Shown here: piece after piece, positions 35,507 through 44,456 of the stretch | Numbering within the stretch: the stretch's first letter is position 1 | How the letters are laid out: each line of letters starts with the position of its first letter | From: Gleimia hominis | Lineage (GTDB): Bacteria; Actinomycetota; Actinomycetes; Actinomycetales; Actinomycetaceae | DNA: 64,000 nt | NCBI RefSeq assembly: GCF_032085515.1 | Contig: NZ_JASXSX010000001.1 | Coordinates: 186,001-250,000, forward strand | Direction of reading: 5' to 3' | Notes under the pieces: generated by a model | What the model saw: only the letters and a program-made list of their open reading frames with translations | Told to the model about the DNA's origin: nothing | Database searches by the model: none | Translations under genes and position numbers: made by a program

Positions 35507-36582
35507 GCCCTCACCTCCGCATATACTTGATTATTTTTTAGTGTTTCAATAATTTTATCCGCATGGTATTGCGGGACGCCTAGTGCTAACCGCCCTACCT
35601 GCACGTTAGAGAAAGATTCGAATGTTCCCGCGAGCACGTCAGCGCCCATTCGGGAGGCCAGTGACATCACAGTTGATCCCGTGGGTACCCCCGGGGTGGA
35701 GGTGAACATGGTGTCTATAATCGTGAGGTCTTGCGCTACCGCTTCTTCGGCCAGGGACGGCATGGGAACTAGTTCTTGCGCAAGCTTCGAGGATGGATTC
35801 GCCACGATCTGTTCTATGGAACCGGATTCAACGATTTTTCCGTGCTCCAGCAGCGTTGCGGAATCGCAGATTGCGCGCACCACCCCCATTTCGTGGGTGA
35901 TGATAATGATGGTTACGCCCATTTCGTCGCGGATCTGCGCCAAAAGGTTGAGGACTTGGCGGGTGGATTCCGAGTCGAGCGCGGACGTGGGTTCGTCGCA
36001 CAACACTACTTTTGGTTTCGCCGCGAGCGCCCGCGCTATCCCAACGCGTTGGCGCTGCCCACCGGATAGTTGCGCGGGGTATGAGGTACCGCGGTTCCCC
36101 AGGCCAACTAGTTCTAAGAGTTTTTGTGCGCGTTCGCGCCGCTCGTGCTTGGGGGTGCCCGCAACTTTCATGGGGTATTCCACGTTCGCGAGTGCGGTTC
36201 GGGCGTCCAGTAGGTTAGCGGATTGGAACACCATGCCGATGCTGCGGCGTTCTTCCCTAAGTTGGGCGTGCCCCAGCTTGGTCAGTTCTACACCCCCGAG
36301 GGTCACGGAACCTTCAGTTGGTGATTCCAATGCGGTTAAGCAGCGAATCAGTGTCGACTTGCCGGCACCGGACTGGCCGACAATACCGTGAATAGAGCCG
36401 CGTTCCACACTGAGATTAACGTGGTCTAGGGCCACAACTTCGTTGCCGCCACGCACCGGGTATTTTTTTGTGAGATCCCGCAGTTCAATTAGCGTGCCTG
36501 GCGTATGCCCATCTTCCGGACTTGTTTGCCCCGCATGTTCGGGCAACATGTTTTGCGCAGTGTTAATAGCAGGGCGACTCAT
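35503..36582 (-). CDS. metN: Methionine ABC transporter ATP-binding protein
   Basis: A 359-residue ABC ATPase. Walker A is GQSGAGKST, the signature is LSGGQRQRVGIARAL and Walker B is VVLCDEPTSALD. The C-terminal NIL domain, which senses methionine and shuts the importer, spans about 275-355 (VMSLASRMGADVLAGTFESF). I choose the ATG at 36582 because AAAGGAG lies eight bases upstream. First gene of metNIQ. No SAM riboswitch was recognised in the 110 bp upstream. Confidence 0.94.
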   Translation of the reverse strand: MSRPAINTAQNMLPEHAGQTSPEDGHTPGTLIELRDLTKKYPVRGGNEVVALDHVNLSVERGSIHGIVGQSGAGKSTLIRCLTALESPTEGSVTLGGVELTKLGHAQLREERRSIGMVFQSANLLDARTALANVEYPMKVAGTPKHERRERAQKLLELVGLGNRGTSYPAQLSGGQRQRVGIARALAAKPKVVLCDEPTSALDSESTRQVLNLLAQIRDEMGVTIIIITHEMGVVRAICDSATLLEHGKIVESGSIEQIVANPSSKLAQELVPMPSLAEEAVAQDLTIIDTMFTSTPGVPTGSTVMSLASRMGADVLAGTFESFSNVQVGRLALGVPQYHADKIIETLKNNQVYAEVRA

Positions 36583-36697
36583 AATCCGAGCTCCTTTCAC
36601 ACTGGCTCATGTTGTACGGTGCTGATTCGAGCCTACACTGTGAAAATTCGATTGCTCAAACGAGTCCAAAAATAGACCCTAAAAGTGATCGGTATCA

Positions 36698-39600
36698 TTA
36701 TTTTCTGCGTCGCAACAAGAGCACGCCCCCTAGACCAGCACAAACAGCGGCTGCTGCCAACCCCAACACGGGTGCTCCCGTACGTACCAACTTCCGCACT
36801 TTCTTCACCGCCGGCTTCTTGCCCGGCACAGCAGACTGGTTCTGCTTTCCAGCTGCCGGTTGCTGCGCTGGAGTGGTGGGATCGGTTATTTCAGGCGCGG
36901 GTTCCACCGTTCCTGGATCCGACGGTTCTGTCGTGCCCGGGTCATTACTGCTGATGCGGTCAATGACAAACCGGTAGGTGTTAGAGGTAATCCCGTCTGC
37001 GGCGCGGACCGTAACTTCAAGCACGTTCCGGCCGCGCAACAAAGTGCCTGCGAACTCAGTTGGTTCCACCGGCTGCCCATTGAAAGTGGCCGTGACTTCA
37101 GCATCCGCATCCGTTGCCGTTAGTTGGCCCAAAATAGTTTTCGCACGATCAGCTGCGAAATAATGCAACTGGCCTGCAGTAAACTTCCAATCGCGTGAAA
37201 GGCCCGAGAAAACAGCTTTCGACAGGGTAGCTACCGACGACGGGTGGTCACGTAACGAGTCTGTTTCTTGCCCAGCTACACCCTGACCGGCCTCACCTTG
37301 ACCATCTTCACCTTGATCAGTTCCACCCTGACCAGCCCCACCTTGACCAGCTTCACCTTCTTCAGATCCACCTTCTTCAGATCCAGGCGCGGTTTCCACA
37401 TCAGCTGGTTTAACCGAAACCGCTACGACTGGGCCCGGTAGGCGCCGCTCCCCCGCTAAAACATAGGTTTGCACAGTGGTCTGCCCAACGCTCATACCAG
37501 TGACCACCCCGGCACTATCCACCGTGGCTACAGCAGGATCCGCGCTAACAAAAAACACTTTCCCAGACTCACCTGCCACCCGATCTTGTGCAGCAGCATT
37601 TTCCGCACCGCTAGTATCTTCTGCGGCAGTATTCTCGACAGCACCAGCGTCTTGTGCAGCAGCATTTTCCGCACCGCTAGCATCTTCTACAGCAATCCCA
37701 CCGTCTTGAGGCGCGGTGCCATCACCCGAGTTGTCGAGTTCACCCGCATCCATATTCTCTAGCTCTGCTTGCGGGTTGAGCCCAACATCGTACGTATTAT
37801 TTGCAAGCACCACTTGCTTACTACCGTTGAATGCGAACAGTTTTTGCTCATTCACAGGCTTAAACACCGGCCGGGCTTTAATATGGTACGCCCCGCCCAC
37901 AGGTACCTCAACAGCCTGGCCACCATCTATTTGCACACCATCGGACACAGTTTGCCGATACACGCGGTTGGACACAAACCTCAAATTACTAACTGACTTA
38001 GCATCCAAAACCCGCTGATCCGACACGTAAAACGTGTTGTCCTCAATTGCCATGTTCTTATGCACCGTGTCTTCACTAGACACCGTGGGGTTAGTTGGCT
38101 CCACCAAAATCGCTTGCGCCCCAGACCGCTGGAAAGTGTTCGCGCGAATAGTCACATCCCGCGTCGGCCCCGATTCGTACCACCCCTGGGCATCATTCGA
38201 AATATAAATCCCAGCCATCCCCATGCCATCAAACAGGTTGTCTTCAATCAGAACCTTCCCCCGGGTAGTAACCAAAATCCCACGCGTAGGAGTTTCTTTG
38301 AAAACATTATTCTTAATGGTCACATTCGGCGTGTAGGTAATGTTTTCAACCACGTGCTCGTTCACTGCTATTTCTTGAGGAATAGGCTTATCGAACGTAA
38401 GAATAGTATCTGTTAAACTACCTGACCCCTGCCCCAGGTTTCCACCCTGCCCGTCCGGACCATCTACAGCCACCACTGTGCGCACCGAATCGCGCACCGG
38501 AATCATGTTGCCCTGCGTCATGAACTCCACTTGGTCTCCCACAAAAAACGAGGGGAATCCAGCGGTCTCGTTATGCATGTACCGCACGCGGACCTTCCGA
38601 TCAGAAATCCGCTCCACCACCTGCTGGAAGGTTCCGTGAATATTAATCGGATCGTCATGTGGGTTAGAGAACGTGGAGTTAGTTACCTCAACCGCGCCCT
38701 TGCAGCCAGACATTTGAATGAAATCCGCATACCCAGCGGTGCTGCGGCCCGTTCCAACTCCCACGCCAAAGTGGAGGTTGTTCATCTGCACCGTATCCGT
38801 CGACTGGCCCACTACCCCGAAACCGTGTAGGAACCGAAAATCAATCGTATCCAAGCGGACGTTCTTGTCTTTCCATAAGAAAACCCCTGGGTGGTCGCGC
38901 ACTGTCTGCCGCATCTGGTAGCTTATTCCCCGCGCGTTTTTCAGTTCCGACTCCATCTGGGTGTAGGAAAACTCGAGCCGGTTGTTCCCCAGGTCTTTCA
39001 CACCGGCCACGTGTTTGAAAATCGGGTTGTTCCACACGTCGCCTCGCACTGTTAATCCACTTTTCGTGTCGTAGCGTTGCACGTACGGCAGTGCGTTTCG
39101 CTCCGTCCAGTAGGCCTCATGCGTATACGGACTCTTATCGGAAAACCATTCAACGTCACTGCCTTTAACCCGGTATTTGTACTCTTCTGGTACGTAAACG
39201 GTAGCGATCCCGGCATCCGGATCCACCGCCTCAACCGTTAAATCAATCGCAGACGGAACTTCGAAGTCTACCTGAAAGTTTTTGAACGAAACATTCTCAC
39301 TATTAATCGCCGCGAAGGTGGTCATTTTCCCATGGAAGATAATTTCAGAACCCTGGCCATCCACGGTTATATTCTTTGTATCTTCAAGCAGCATGCCGAT
39401 ACGTTTTTCTTTATATGAGGCGTCCGCCCCCACCGTATTAGAAACATACAGTGTGCGCTGGGGTGCTTTATCCGGGTAAATATCGTATCTACCCGCAGGG
39501 AACACGATCCGCACGGAAACGCCTTTTTCTGCCATAGTTTTCGCCTTCGCGATAGCTGCCTTGACAGGCTCCGCCGCATCCTGCTTCGAATCTGCCTTCG

Positions 39601-39742
39601 CACCGAAGTCAGCAACCGACACGGTTTGAACCAACTCGTCTGCGTACGCAGCCGGTGCGATTACTGCAAGCAGCACGCATAGAACAGCGGCAGTTACTGC
39701 GCCAACTAGGCTTCTCGCAGTATTTAGGGCTTTGAACGACAT
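36698..39742 (-). CDS. GH110-like alpha-1,3-galactosidase, wall-anchored beta-helix enzyme
   Basis: A 1014-residue secreted protein. Signal peptide (about 10-35, ending AAYADE). A right-handed parallel beta-helix (about 40-640) contains ITVDGQGSEIIFHG, FIQMSGCKGAVEVTNSTFSN and HDDPINIHGTFQQVV near residue 360; this His-Asp-Asp segment is the look of GH110 alpha-1,3-galactosidases, whose catalytic residues are Asp. Then come a BIG2-type Ig domain (SADPAVATVDSAGVVTGMSV), a Gly/Glu/Gln repeat linker, a cadherin-like sandwich (LEVTVRAADGITSNTYRFVI) and a sortase-like signal LVRTG, helix, LLRRRK. GH110 enzymes remove the terminal galactose of blood-group B and linear alpha-1,3-Gal glycans. Divergent from GH95. 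Confidence 0.75.
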   Translation of the reverse strand: MSFKALNTARSLVGAVTAAVLCVLLAVIAPAAYADELVQTVSVADFGAKADSKQDAAEPVKAAIAKAKTMAEKGVSVRIVFPAGRYDIYPDKAPQRTLYVSNTVGADASYKEKRIGMLLEDTKNITVDGQGSEIIFHGKMTTFAAINSENVSFKNFQVDFEVPSAIDLTVEAVDPDAGIATVYVPEEYKYRVKGSDVEWFSDKSPYTHEAYWTERNALPYVQRYDTKSGLTVRGDVWNNPIFKHVAGVKDLGNNRLEFSYTQMESELKNARGISYQMRQTVRDHPGVFLWKDKNVRLDTIDFRFLHGFGVVGQSTDTVQMNNLHFGVGVGTGRSTAGYADFIQMSGCKGAVEVTNSTFSNPHDDPINIHGTFQQVVERISDRKVRVRYMHNETAGFPSFFVGDQVEFMTQGNMIPVRDSVRTVVAVDGPDGQGGNLGQGSGSLTDTILTFDKPIPQEIAVNEHVVENITYTPNVTIKNNVFKETPTRGILVTTRGKVLIEDNLFDGMGMAGIYISNDAQGWYESGPTRDVTIRANTFQRSGAQAILVEPTNPTVSSEDTVHKNMAIEDNTFYVSDQRVLDAKSVSNLRFVSNRVYRQTVSDGVQIDGGQAVEVPVGGAYHIKARPVFKPVNEQKLFAFNGSKQVVLANNTYDVGLNPQAELENMDAGELDNSGDGTAPQDGGIAVEDASGAENAAAQDAGAVENTAAEDTSGAENAAAQDRVAGESGKVFFVSADPAVATVDSAGVVTGMSVGQTTVQTYVLAGERRLPGPVVAVSVKPADVETAPGSEEGGSEEGEAGQGGAGQGGTDQGEDGQGEAGQGVAGQETDSLRDHPSSVATLSKAVFSGLSRDWKFTAGQLHYFAADRAKTILGQLTATDADAEVTATFNGQPVEPTEFAGTLLRGRNVLEVTVRAADGITSNTYRFVIDRISSNDPGTTEPSDPGTVEPAPEITDPTTPAQQPAAGKQNQSAVPGKKPAVKKVRKLVRTGAPVLGLAAAAVCAGLGGVLLLRRRK
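37262..37680. repeat. In-frame repeats in the GH110-like gene linker
   Basis: Two kinds are seen. Around 37265-37360 a 15/30-bp repeat encodes G-x-x-G-Q units. At 37584-37614 and 37650-37680 a 31-base block (beginning tcttgtgcagcagcattttc) recurs with a 66-bp period, adding 22 residues per copy (Glu/Asn/Ala-rich). Confidence 0.8.
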
Positions 39743-39942
39743 TGTGATCCCTTTCCGTCCCCCTGCGCAGACTAGCGGGGCAGAAGAATCCACTGTTGTG
39801 AAACCGCTGTACACCCGTTTTTATCTGCGAGGTTTACCCGATTATGCCAAATGCTGCGCGTTAACAATCGGCTGTTAGCGCGCCAGGTCTGCTTTGAAGC
39901 TAGCACACTTAAACTGCCTGCAATGCGGAATTGACGACTCAA

Positions 39943-39973
39943 TCTGCGCACGGTCTGATTAGTTGTGCGCAGA
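39943..39973. promoter_or_regulatory. Inverted repeat in the divergent GH110/GH95 promoter region
   Basis: TCTGCGCAC (39943-39951) and GTGCGCAGA (39965-39973) are perfect inverted arms separated by 13 bases, in the middle of the 357-bp gap between the two divergent glycosidase genes. It may be an operator that controls both. No regulator gene is adjacent. Confidence 0.5.
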
Positions 39974-40099
39974 CCTGCTCAAATGGGGTTAGAGGTGATC
40001 TGAATCGTGTTATTCTTTCGTAAGTGCTCAGCTTTGAGCACGCTGTTTCGTAATCTAACCCGGCCTACCGGCAGTGACGCCGATATAGAAAAGAAAATC

Positions 40100-43000
40100 A
40101 TGAGCAGATTTGGCAAGCTAATAGGGGGCGTGCTGACCGCCTCATTAATACTGGCTCCCATCACCAGTTTCGCCACCACTCAAACCAGCCCGCGCAGCGG
40201 CGAAAATAGAATCGAGAATACGCAGGCCAACATGATTTTGCGGTACAACAAACCCGGGGTCATAACCGACGCCGACGGCTCCACCGACGGGTGGGAACAC
40301 GAAGTACTCCCCATTGGTAACGGCTCGATGGGCGCCACCCTCTACGGACAGGTGGGGGCCGAACAGATTGTCCTCAACGAAGACACACTATGGACCGGCG
40401 GGCCAGGAACTGAGGGGTACAACTACGGCAATCCACCCGCCGACCTCCTCAAGCAGAAAAAAGCGAACCTGAAGAAAATCCAAGAAACCATTGACGCAAA
40501 AGGTAGTTTGGAAGCGTCGCAAGAACTAATCAGCTCAATCGGACACCCCAAGGCCGGATACGGTAACTACCAAAACTTCGGGATCCTCAAAGTAGACACC
40601 CCAAATGCGCAGAACTACACGCAATACGAACGCCACCTAGACATCGACCAAGCCGTTGCGGGCGTGCAGTACAACGTGGGGCAAACCCAGTTTAAACGCG
40701 AAGCCATCGCCTCCTACCCCGCCGGGGTTATTGCCCAGCACATCAGTGCGAACCAAGGCACGGCTGTGAACTTCCACCTCACCTACGACCGGGGGTTGCC
40801 CCCCGAGTTGAAAACCCCTCAAGCGCTTTCTGAAGCTGAAGTAAAAGCAGAAGGCAACGCGATTACGCTAAGTGGCAAAAGCCCCGACAACGGATTGCAA
40901 TACTACGGCAAAGTACAGGTGGTTACGGAAGGTGGCACGGTGACGGCGGGAGAAAATGGGGACCTCACCGTTAAAGACGCCGACAGCGCCACCATAATCT
41001 GGGCGGGCGGCACCAACTACGCGCAAGCCTACCCTAACTACCGCACGCAAACAGCACCAAACACCGCAGTAGACCGCAAAATAGCGCGGGCCGCCGCGAC
41101 CCCGTTCGCAACCCTGCGGGCCAAACACGTGCAGGACTACCAACAGCTGTTCAACCGAGTGAAACTCGACCTGCACGCCCCCACACCAAACACCACCACA
41201 GACCAACTGGTGCGCGCATACCAAGGAACTACCGACGCGGACCGGTACCTCGAAACGCTCTACTTCCAATACGGCAGGTACCTACTCATCTCCTCCTCGC
41301 GCGAAGGCTCCCAACCCGCGAACCTGCAGGGCGTGTGGACCCGCAAAAACAACCCACCGTGGTCAGCGGACTTCCACTCGAACATTAACTTGCAGATGAA
41401 CTACTGGCCTGCCCTCACCACGAACCTCGCGGAAACCTACGACCCGTACCTGAACTTCACCTCCGACCTGGCGAAAGCCGGGCAGGTGACTGCAAAAGAA
41501 CTGTTCGACGCGCGCGGCTGGGTCGTGATGAACGAAACCAACCCCTGGGGGTTCACGGGCGTATTCGACTGGCCCACGGCCTCATGGTACCCAGAAGCGA
41601 ACGCGTGGCTCGCACAAGGTTTCTACCAGCGCTACCTGTACACCAACGACAAAACCTTCTTGAGGGACCGCGCGTACCCGATGTTAAAGGCCACCTCTGA
41701 GTTCTACCAAGACTTCCTGCGCGAAGACCCGCGCGACGGATCCCTAGTGTTGAACCCCTCGTACTCGCCTGAACACGGCTACTACACGGCCGGCGCCGCG
41801 ATGAGCCAGCAAATAATCACCGAACTATTCACCTCCACGCTCGCGGCCGCCACAGACCTGGGGGTTAGCGACAGCTTCACCGAAGGGCTCACGCAGACCC
41901 TCAAGAAAACGGATAAAGGCCTGCGGGTGCACAACGGGAAGGTGCAGGAATGGAAAGACCCTGCGCTGGAACAATCAGGGGAACCGCACCACCGGCACAC
42001 ATCGCACCTGTACGCCCTGTTCCCAGGGGAAGCGATCTCACCGGCCACCACGCCGGAACTAGCTGACGCGGCGAAAGGTACGCTGAGGGACCGCGGGGAC
42101 GGTGGAACGGGCTGGTCGAAAGCGTGGAAAGTTAACTTCTGGGCGCGGCTAGGTGACGGCAACCATGCGCATCTGATGCTGCGGCAACTACTGACGCAAT
42201 CGACGTACCCGAACCTGTGGGACGTGCACCCGCCGTTCCAGATTGATGGGAACTTTGGGGGTACCTCGGGGGTAGCGCAAATGCTGCTGCATGGCAATGA
42301 CCAGGTGATTGACGTGCTTCCAGCGCTGCCGGGGGCGTGGCGGTCCGGTTCCGTTTCTGGGTTGCGGGCACCGCGCAACGTGACGGTCAATGCGCAGTGG
42401 AAAGACGGGCAGGCCACCACTATTGAGGTACATTCGCAGGATGCGCAAACGTTGAGTATTCACACTGCCCTAGCCCAAGGCCCCGTTGTGGTTCGGAATG
42501 CGGATGGTAACGAAATTAAAACCACTCGCAAAGATGGGGTAGTTACGTTTGAGGCGCAAGCGGACACTTGGTACACGCTTACGGGGACGACTTCGCTGAC
42601 AGTCAGCTGCCCCGCACAGATCAACGCTGGTCAGCAGGCGGAAGTGGCGATCACAACCCAGGGGATTTCGGGGAACGCGAAACTACGCACGTCAGTGGCG
42701 CAAAACTGGCAGGTAGCACCCGCAGTGGCGATTGCGCCGCGGGACGTGCAGCAAGAAGGCGCGGAACCGATTGATGAGTACAACCAGCGGGCCCTCACTA
42801 AGCCCGCACGGTTCAGTGATGCGGCTGACGGCGCTAAAACCACTACGGTTAAGGTACGCGCCCCAGAGGACACGGCGGGCACCGCAAAACTGCAGGTCAC
42901 GTTAGAGGCAGCGGGTGACCAGTTGGTGCGCGAATGCTCCACCACGGTGGTGGACACCGGGGTGGTGCCGATGGGAGCTGCGAAAGTAGTGGCGTGGGAT

Positions 43001-43876
43001 TCGCAGGCCACCGAGGGGGAGGCCCGCCCCTCTGGTTTAGCGACCGCCGCTATCGACGGGGACCCGCAGACGTATTGGCACACGCGGTGGACCCCTCAGG
43101 TTGATGAACCCCCTCATTATTTAGTAGTGGACCTGGGGAAGGAATACGACCTGACGGCTGCGATTTACACGCCGCGGCAAACTGGAGCGGTGCAGAACGG
43201 GCAGATTGGTGAATACGAGTTCAAGGTCGCTACCGACACTGAACTGCCTGAACCGGGTGCGGACGATTACGGTACCCCCGCCGCGGGTAACACGGATGGG
43301 GTGGCGGCGTTCCCACTTGATTCTGAGGACGCGTTCCACGCGGTGGCGCAAGGCCAGTGGCCAAACGCTGTGTACGAGCACCAACGCGTTGACTTAGAGG
43401 CCGATGGGCCGGTGAAAGCCCGGTACGTGATGCTGAAAGCGGGCGCGGATGTGAAAGGACAACCGTTCACACATGTTGCGGAACTGAGTTTCCGGCAGCA
43501 ACCCGAAACCCCGAGTGCTGAACTGGAAGCCGTGCCCGAACCGGACTATCCCAAACCAGCCACCGGGATCGTTCCGGGCCATGAGCCTTCCGACGGGCCT
43601 TCTGAGGGGCCTGCCGGCGGATCTTCTGGAGGTCCTTCTGACGGGTCTTCCGGCGGGCCAGCCGGCGGGGCGGGAACTCCAAGCGCCCCTGCGTCGAAGC
43701 CAACTACTGGAACTTCCAAGCCAACCCAGAAAGCCGGAGCGCAGCAGAACCAGCGCGCAAATGGCGCCCAGAAGTCTGGCATTGCCCGCACGGGAGCGCT
43801 GGCGATAGTACCGCTGCTGCTAGCTGGAGGTGCGCTCACAGCAGTGGGAATTGGGCTTAAACGCAGGCGTCACTAA
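40100..43876 (+). CDS. GH95 alpha-L-fucosidase, wall-anchored
   Basis: A 1258-residue secreted enzyme. Signal peptide at about 1-28. The GH95 N-terminal sandwich has EHEVLPIGNGSMGATLYG and EDTLWTGGP. The catalytic (alpha/alpha)6 barrel holds FHSNINLQMNYWPA near residue 426 (the Asn pair), SPEHG near 555 (Glu) and FQIDGNFGG near 713 (Asp), equivalent to the catalytic set of bifidobacterial 1,2-alpha-fucosidase AfcA. After a C-terminal sandwich comes a discoidin/CBM32-like domain (about 985-1110, YWHTRWTPQVDEPPHYLVVD), a Pro/Ser/Gly linker and a sortase-like signal IARTG, helix, LKRRRH. It should free alpha-1,2-fucose from H-type glycans at the cell surface. The start is an ATG with only a weak purine-rich site. 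Confidence 0.88.
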   Translation: MSRFGKLIGGVLTASLILAPITSFATTQTSPRSGENRIENTQANMILRYNKPGVITDADGSTDGWEHEVLPIGNGSMGATLYGQVGAEQIVLNEDTLWTGGPGTEGYNYGNPPADLLKQKKANLKKIQETIDAKGSLEASQELISSIGHPKAGYGNYQNFGILKVDTPNAQNYTQYERHLDIDQAVAGVQYNVGQTQFKREAIASYPAGVIAQHISANQGTAVNFHLTYDRGLPPELKTPQALSEAEVKAEGNAITLSGKSPDNGLQYYGKVQVVTEGGTVTAGENGDLTVKDADSATIIWAGGTNYAQAYPNYRTQTAPNTAVDRKIARAAATPFATLRAKHVQDYQQLFNRVKLDLHAPTPNTTTDQLVRAYQGTTDADRYLETLYFQYGRYLLISSSREGSQPANLQGVWTRKNNPPWSADFHSNINLQMNYWPALTTNLAETYDPYLNFTSDLAKAGQVTAKELFDARGWVVMNETNPWGFTGVFDWPTASWYPEANAWLAQGFYQRYLYTNDKTFLRDRAYPMLKATSEFYQDFLREDPRDGSLVLNPSYSPEHGYYTAGAAMSQQIITELFTSTLAAATDLGVSDSFTEGLTQTLKKTDKGLRVHNGKVQEWKDPALEQSGEPHHRHTSHLYALFPGEAISPATTPELADAAKGTLRDRGDGGTGWSKAWKVNFWARLGDGNHAHLMLRQLLTQSTYPNLWDVHPPFQIDGNFGGTSGVAQMLLHGNDQVIDVLPALPGAWRSGSVSGLRAPRNVTVNAQWKDGQATTIEVHSQDAQTLSIHTALAQGPVVVRNADGNEIKTTRKDGVVTFEAQADTWYTLTGTTSLTVSCPAQINAGQQAEVAITTQGISGNAKLRTSVAQNWQVAPAVAIAPRDVQQEGAEPIDEYNQRALTKPARFSDAADGAKTTTVKVRAPEDTAGTAKLQVTLEAAGDQLVRECSTTVVDTGVVPMGAAKVVAWDSQATEGEARPSGLATAAIDGDPQTYWHTRWTPQVDEPPHYLVVDLGKEYDLTAAIYTPRQTGAVQNGQIGEYEFKVATDTELPEPGADDYGTPAAGNTDGVAAFPLDSEDAFHAVAQGQWPNAVYEHQRVDLEADGPVKARYVMLKAGADVKGQPFTHVAELSFRQQPETPSAELEAVPEPDYPKPATGIVPGHEPSDGPSEGPAGGSSGGPSDGSSGGPAGGAGTPSAPASKPTTGTSKPTQKAGAQQNQRANGAQKSGIARTGALAIVPLLLAGGALTAVGIGLKRRRH

Positions 43877-43903
43877 CGGGTAGCGCCTGGGTGGCGCGGC
43901 TCG

Positions 43904-44023
43904 TAGCAACCCTCAAGTGCGGAAATCTAGCAGCCCTCGGGTGCGGAAGCGTTACGGCGGCAGTGTAGCGCCGCCCAAACAGGAACCTCGCACACTTCAG
44001 GCAGGAACCTCGCGCCCCTCAGG
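43904..44023. repeat. Paired short repeats at the convergent GH95 and crcB ends
   Basis: A 21-bp unit beginning tagcaaccctcaagtgcgga recurs at 43928 (period 24) on the GH95 side. On the crcB side a 22-bp unit with core caggaacctcg recurs at 43980 and 44002; the second copy contains the crcB stop (44019-44021). Confidence 0.8.
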
Positions 44024-44456
44024 TAGATAACCAAAGGCCGAACCCGGCGGTTAGCACGCACAGGACCGCGGTGCCCACACAAGTTAGGAATGCGGCTACC
44101 CAGGTTCGGGCTGATCGGGCTACGCGCGCCATGGTGTACACGTCCATCATGGCGGTTGAAAACGTGGTGTACCCACCCAAAAACCCGGTGGCGACCACTA
44201 ACCACACTCCCGCGTATTGCGAGAGGAACCCGAACAGCACGCCCATTACGAACGAGCCGATTAGGTTAATCAACATGATTGGCCACGCGAGCGCGCTGAT
44301 CCGCCACACGGAGGTGCGGGCGGCCTCATCCAAATAGGGCGACAGCGTGGTGGATCCCGTGTGGGCGCTCAAAAACCCGCGTAACCGTAGTTCCGTTGCG
44401 TACCGGCACAGTGCTCCAAATCCGCCTGCGAACGGCAGTAGTATCCAAGCGATCAT
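44019..44456 (-). CDS. crcB: CrcB/FEX family fluoride channel (second subunit gene)
   Basis: A 145-residue protein with four helices: LLPFAGGFGALCRYATELRL, LINLIGSFVMGVLFGFL (the Asn-bearing pore helix) and GFLGGYTTFSTAMMD (the Phe-box/break motif). Fluc channels are dual-topology dimers exporting fluoride; many Gram-positives carry two genes in tandem. The start overlaps the stop of the upstream crcB gene by four bases (ATGA), so the two subunits are co-translated. Confidence 0.92.
   Translation of the reverse strand: MIAWILLPFAGGFGALCRYATELRLRGFLSAHTGSTTLSPYLDEAARTSVWRISALAWPIMLINLIGSFVMGVLFGFLSQYAGVWLVVATGFLGGYTTFSTAMMDVYTMARVARSARTWVAAFLTCVGTAVLCVLTAGFGLWLST

Noticed and set aside
36583..36697. 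SAM riboswitch in front of metN
   Set aside because: No S-box or SAM-II/IV-like helices or conserved loops could be recognised in the short gap.
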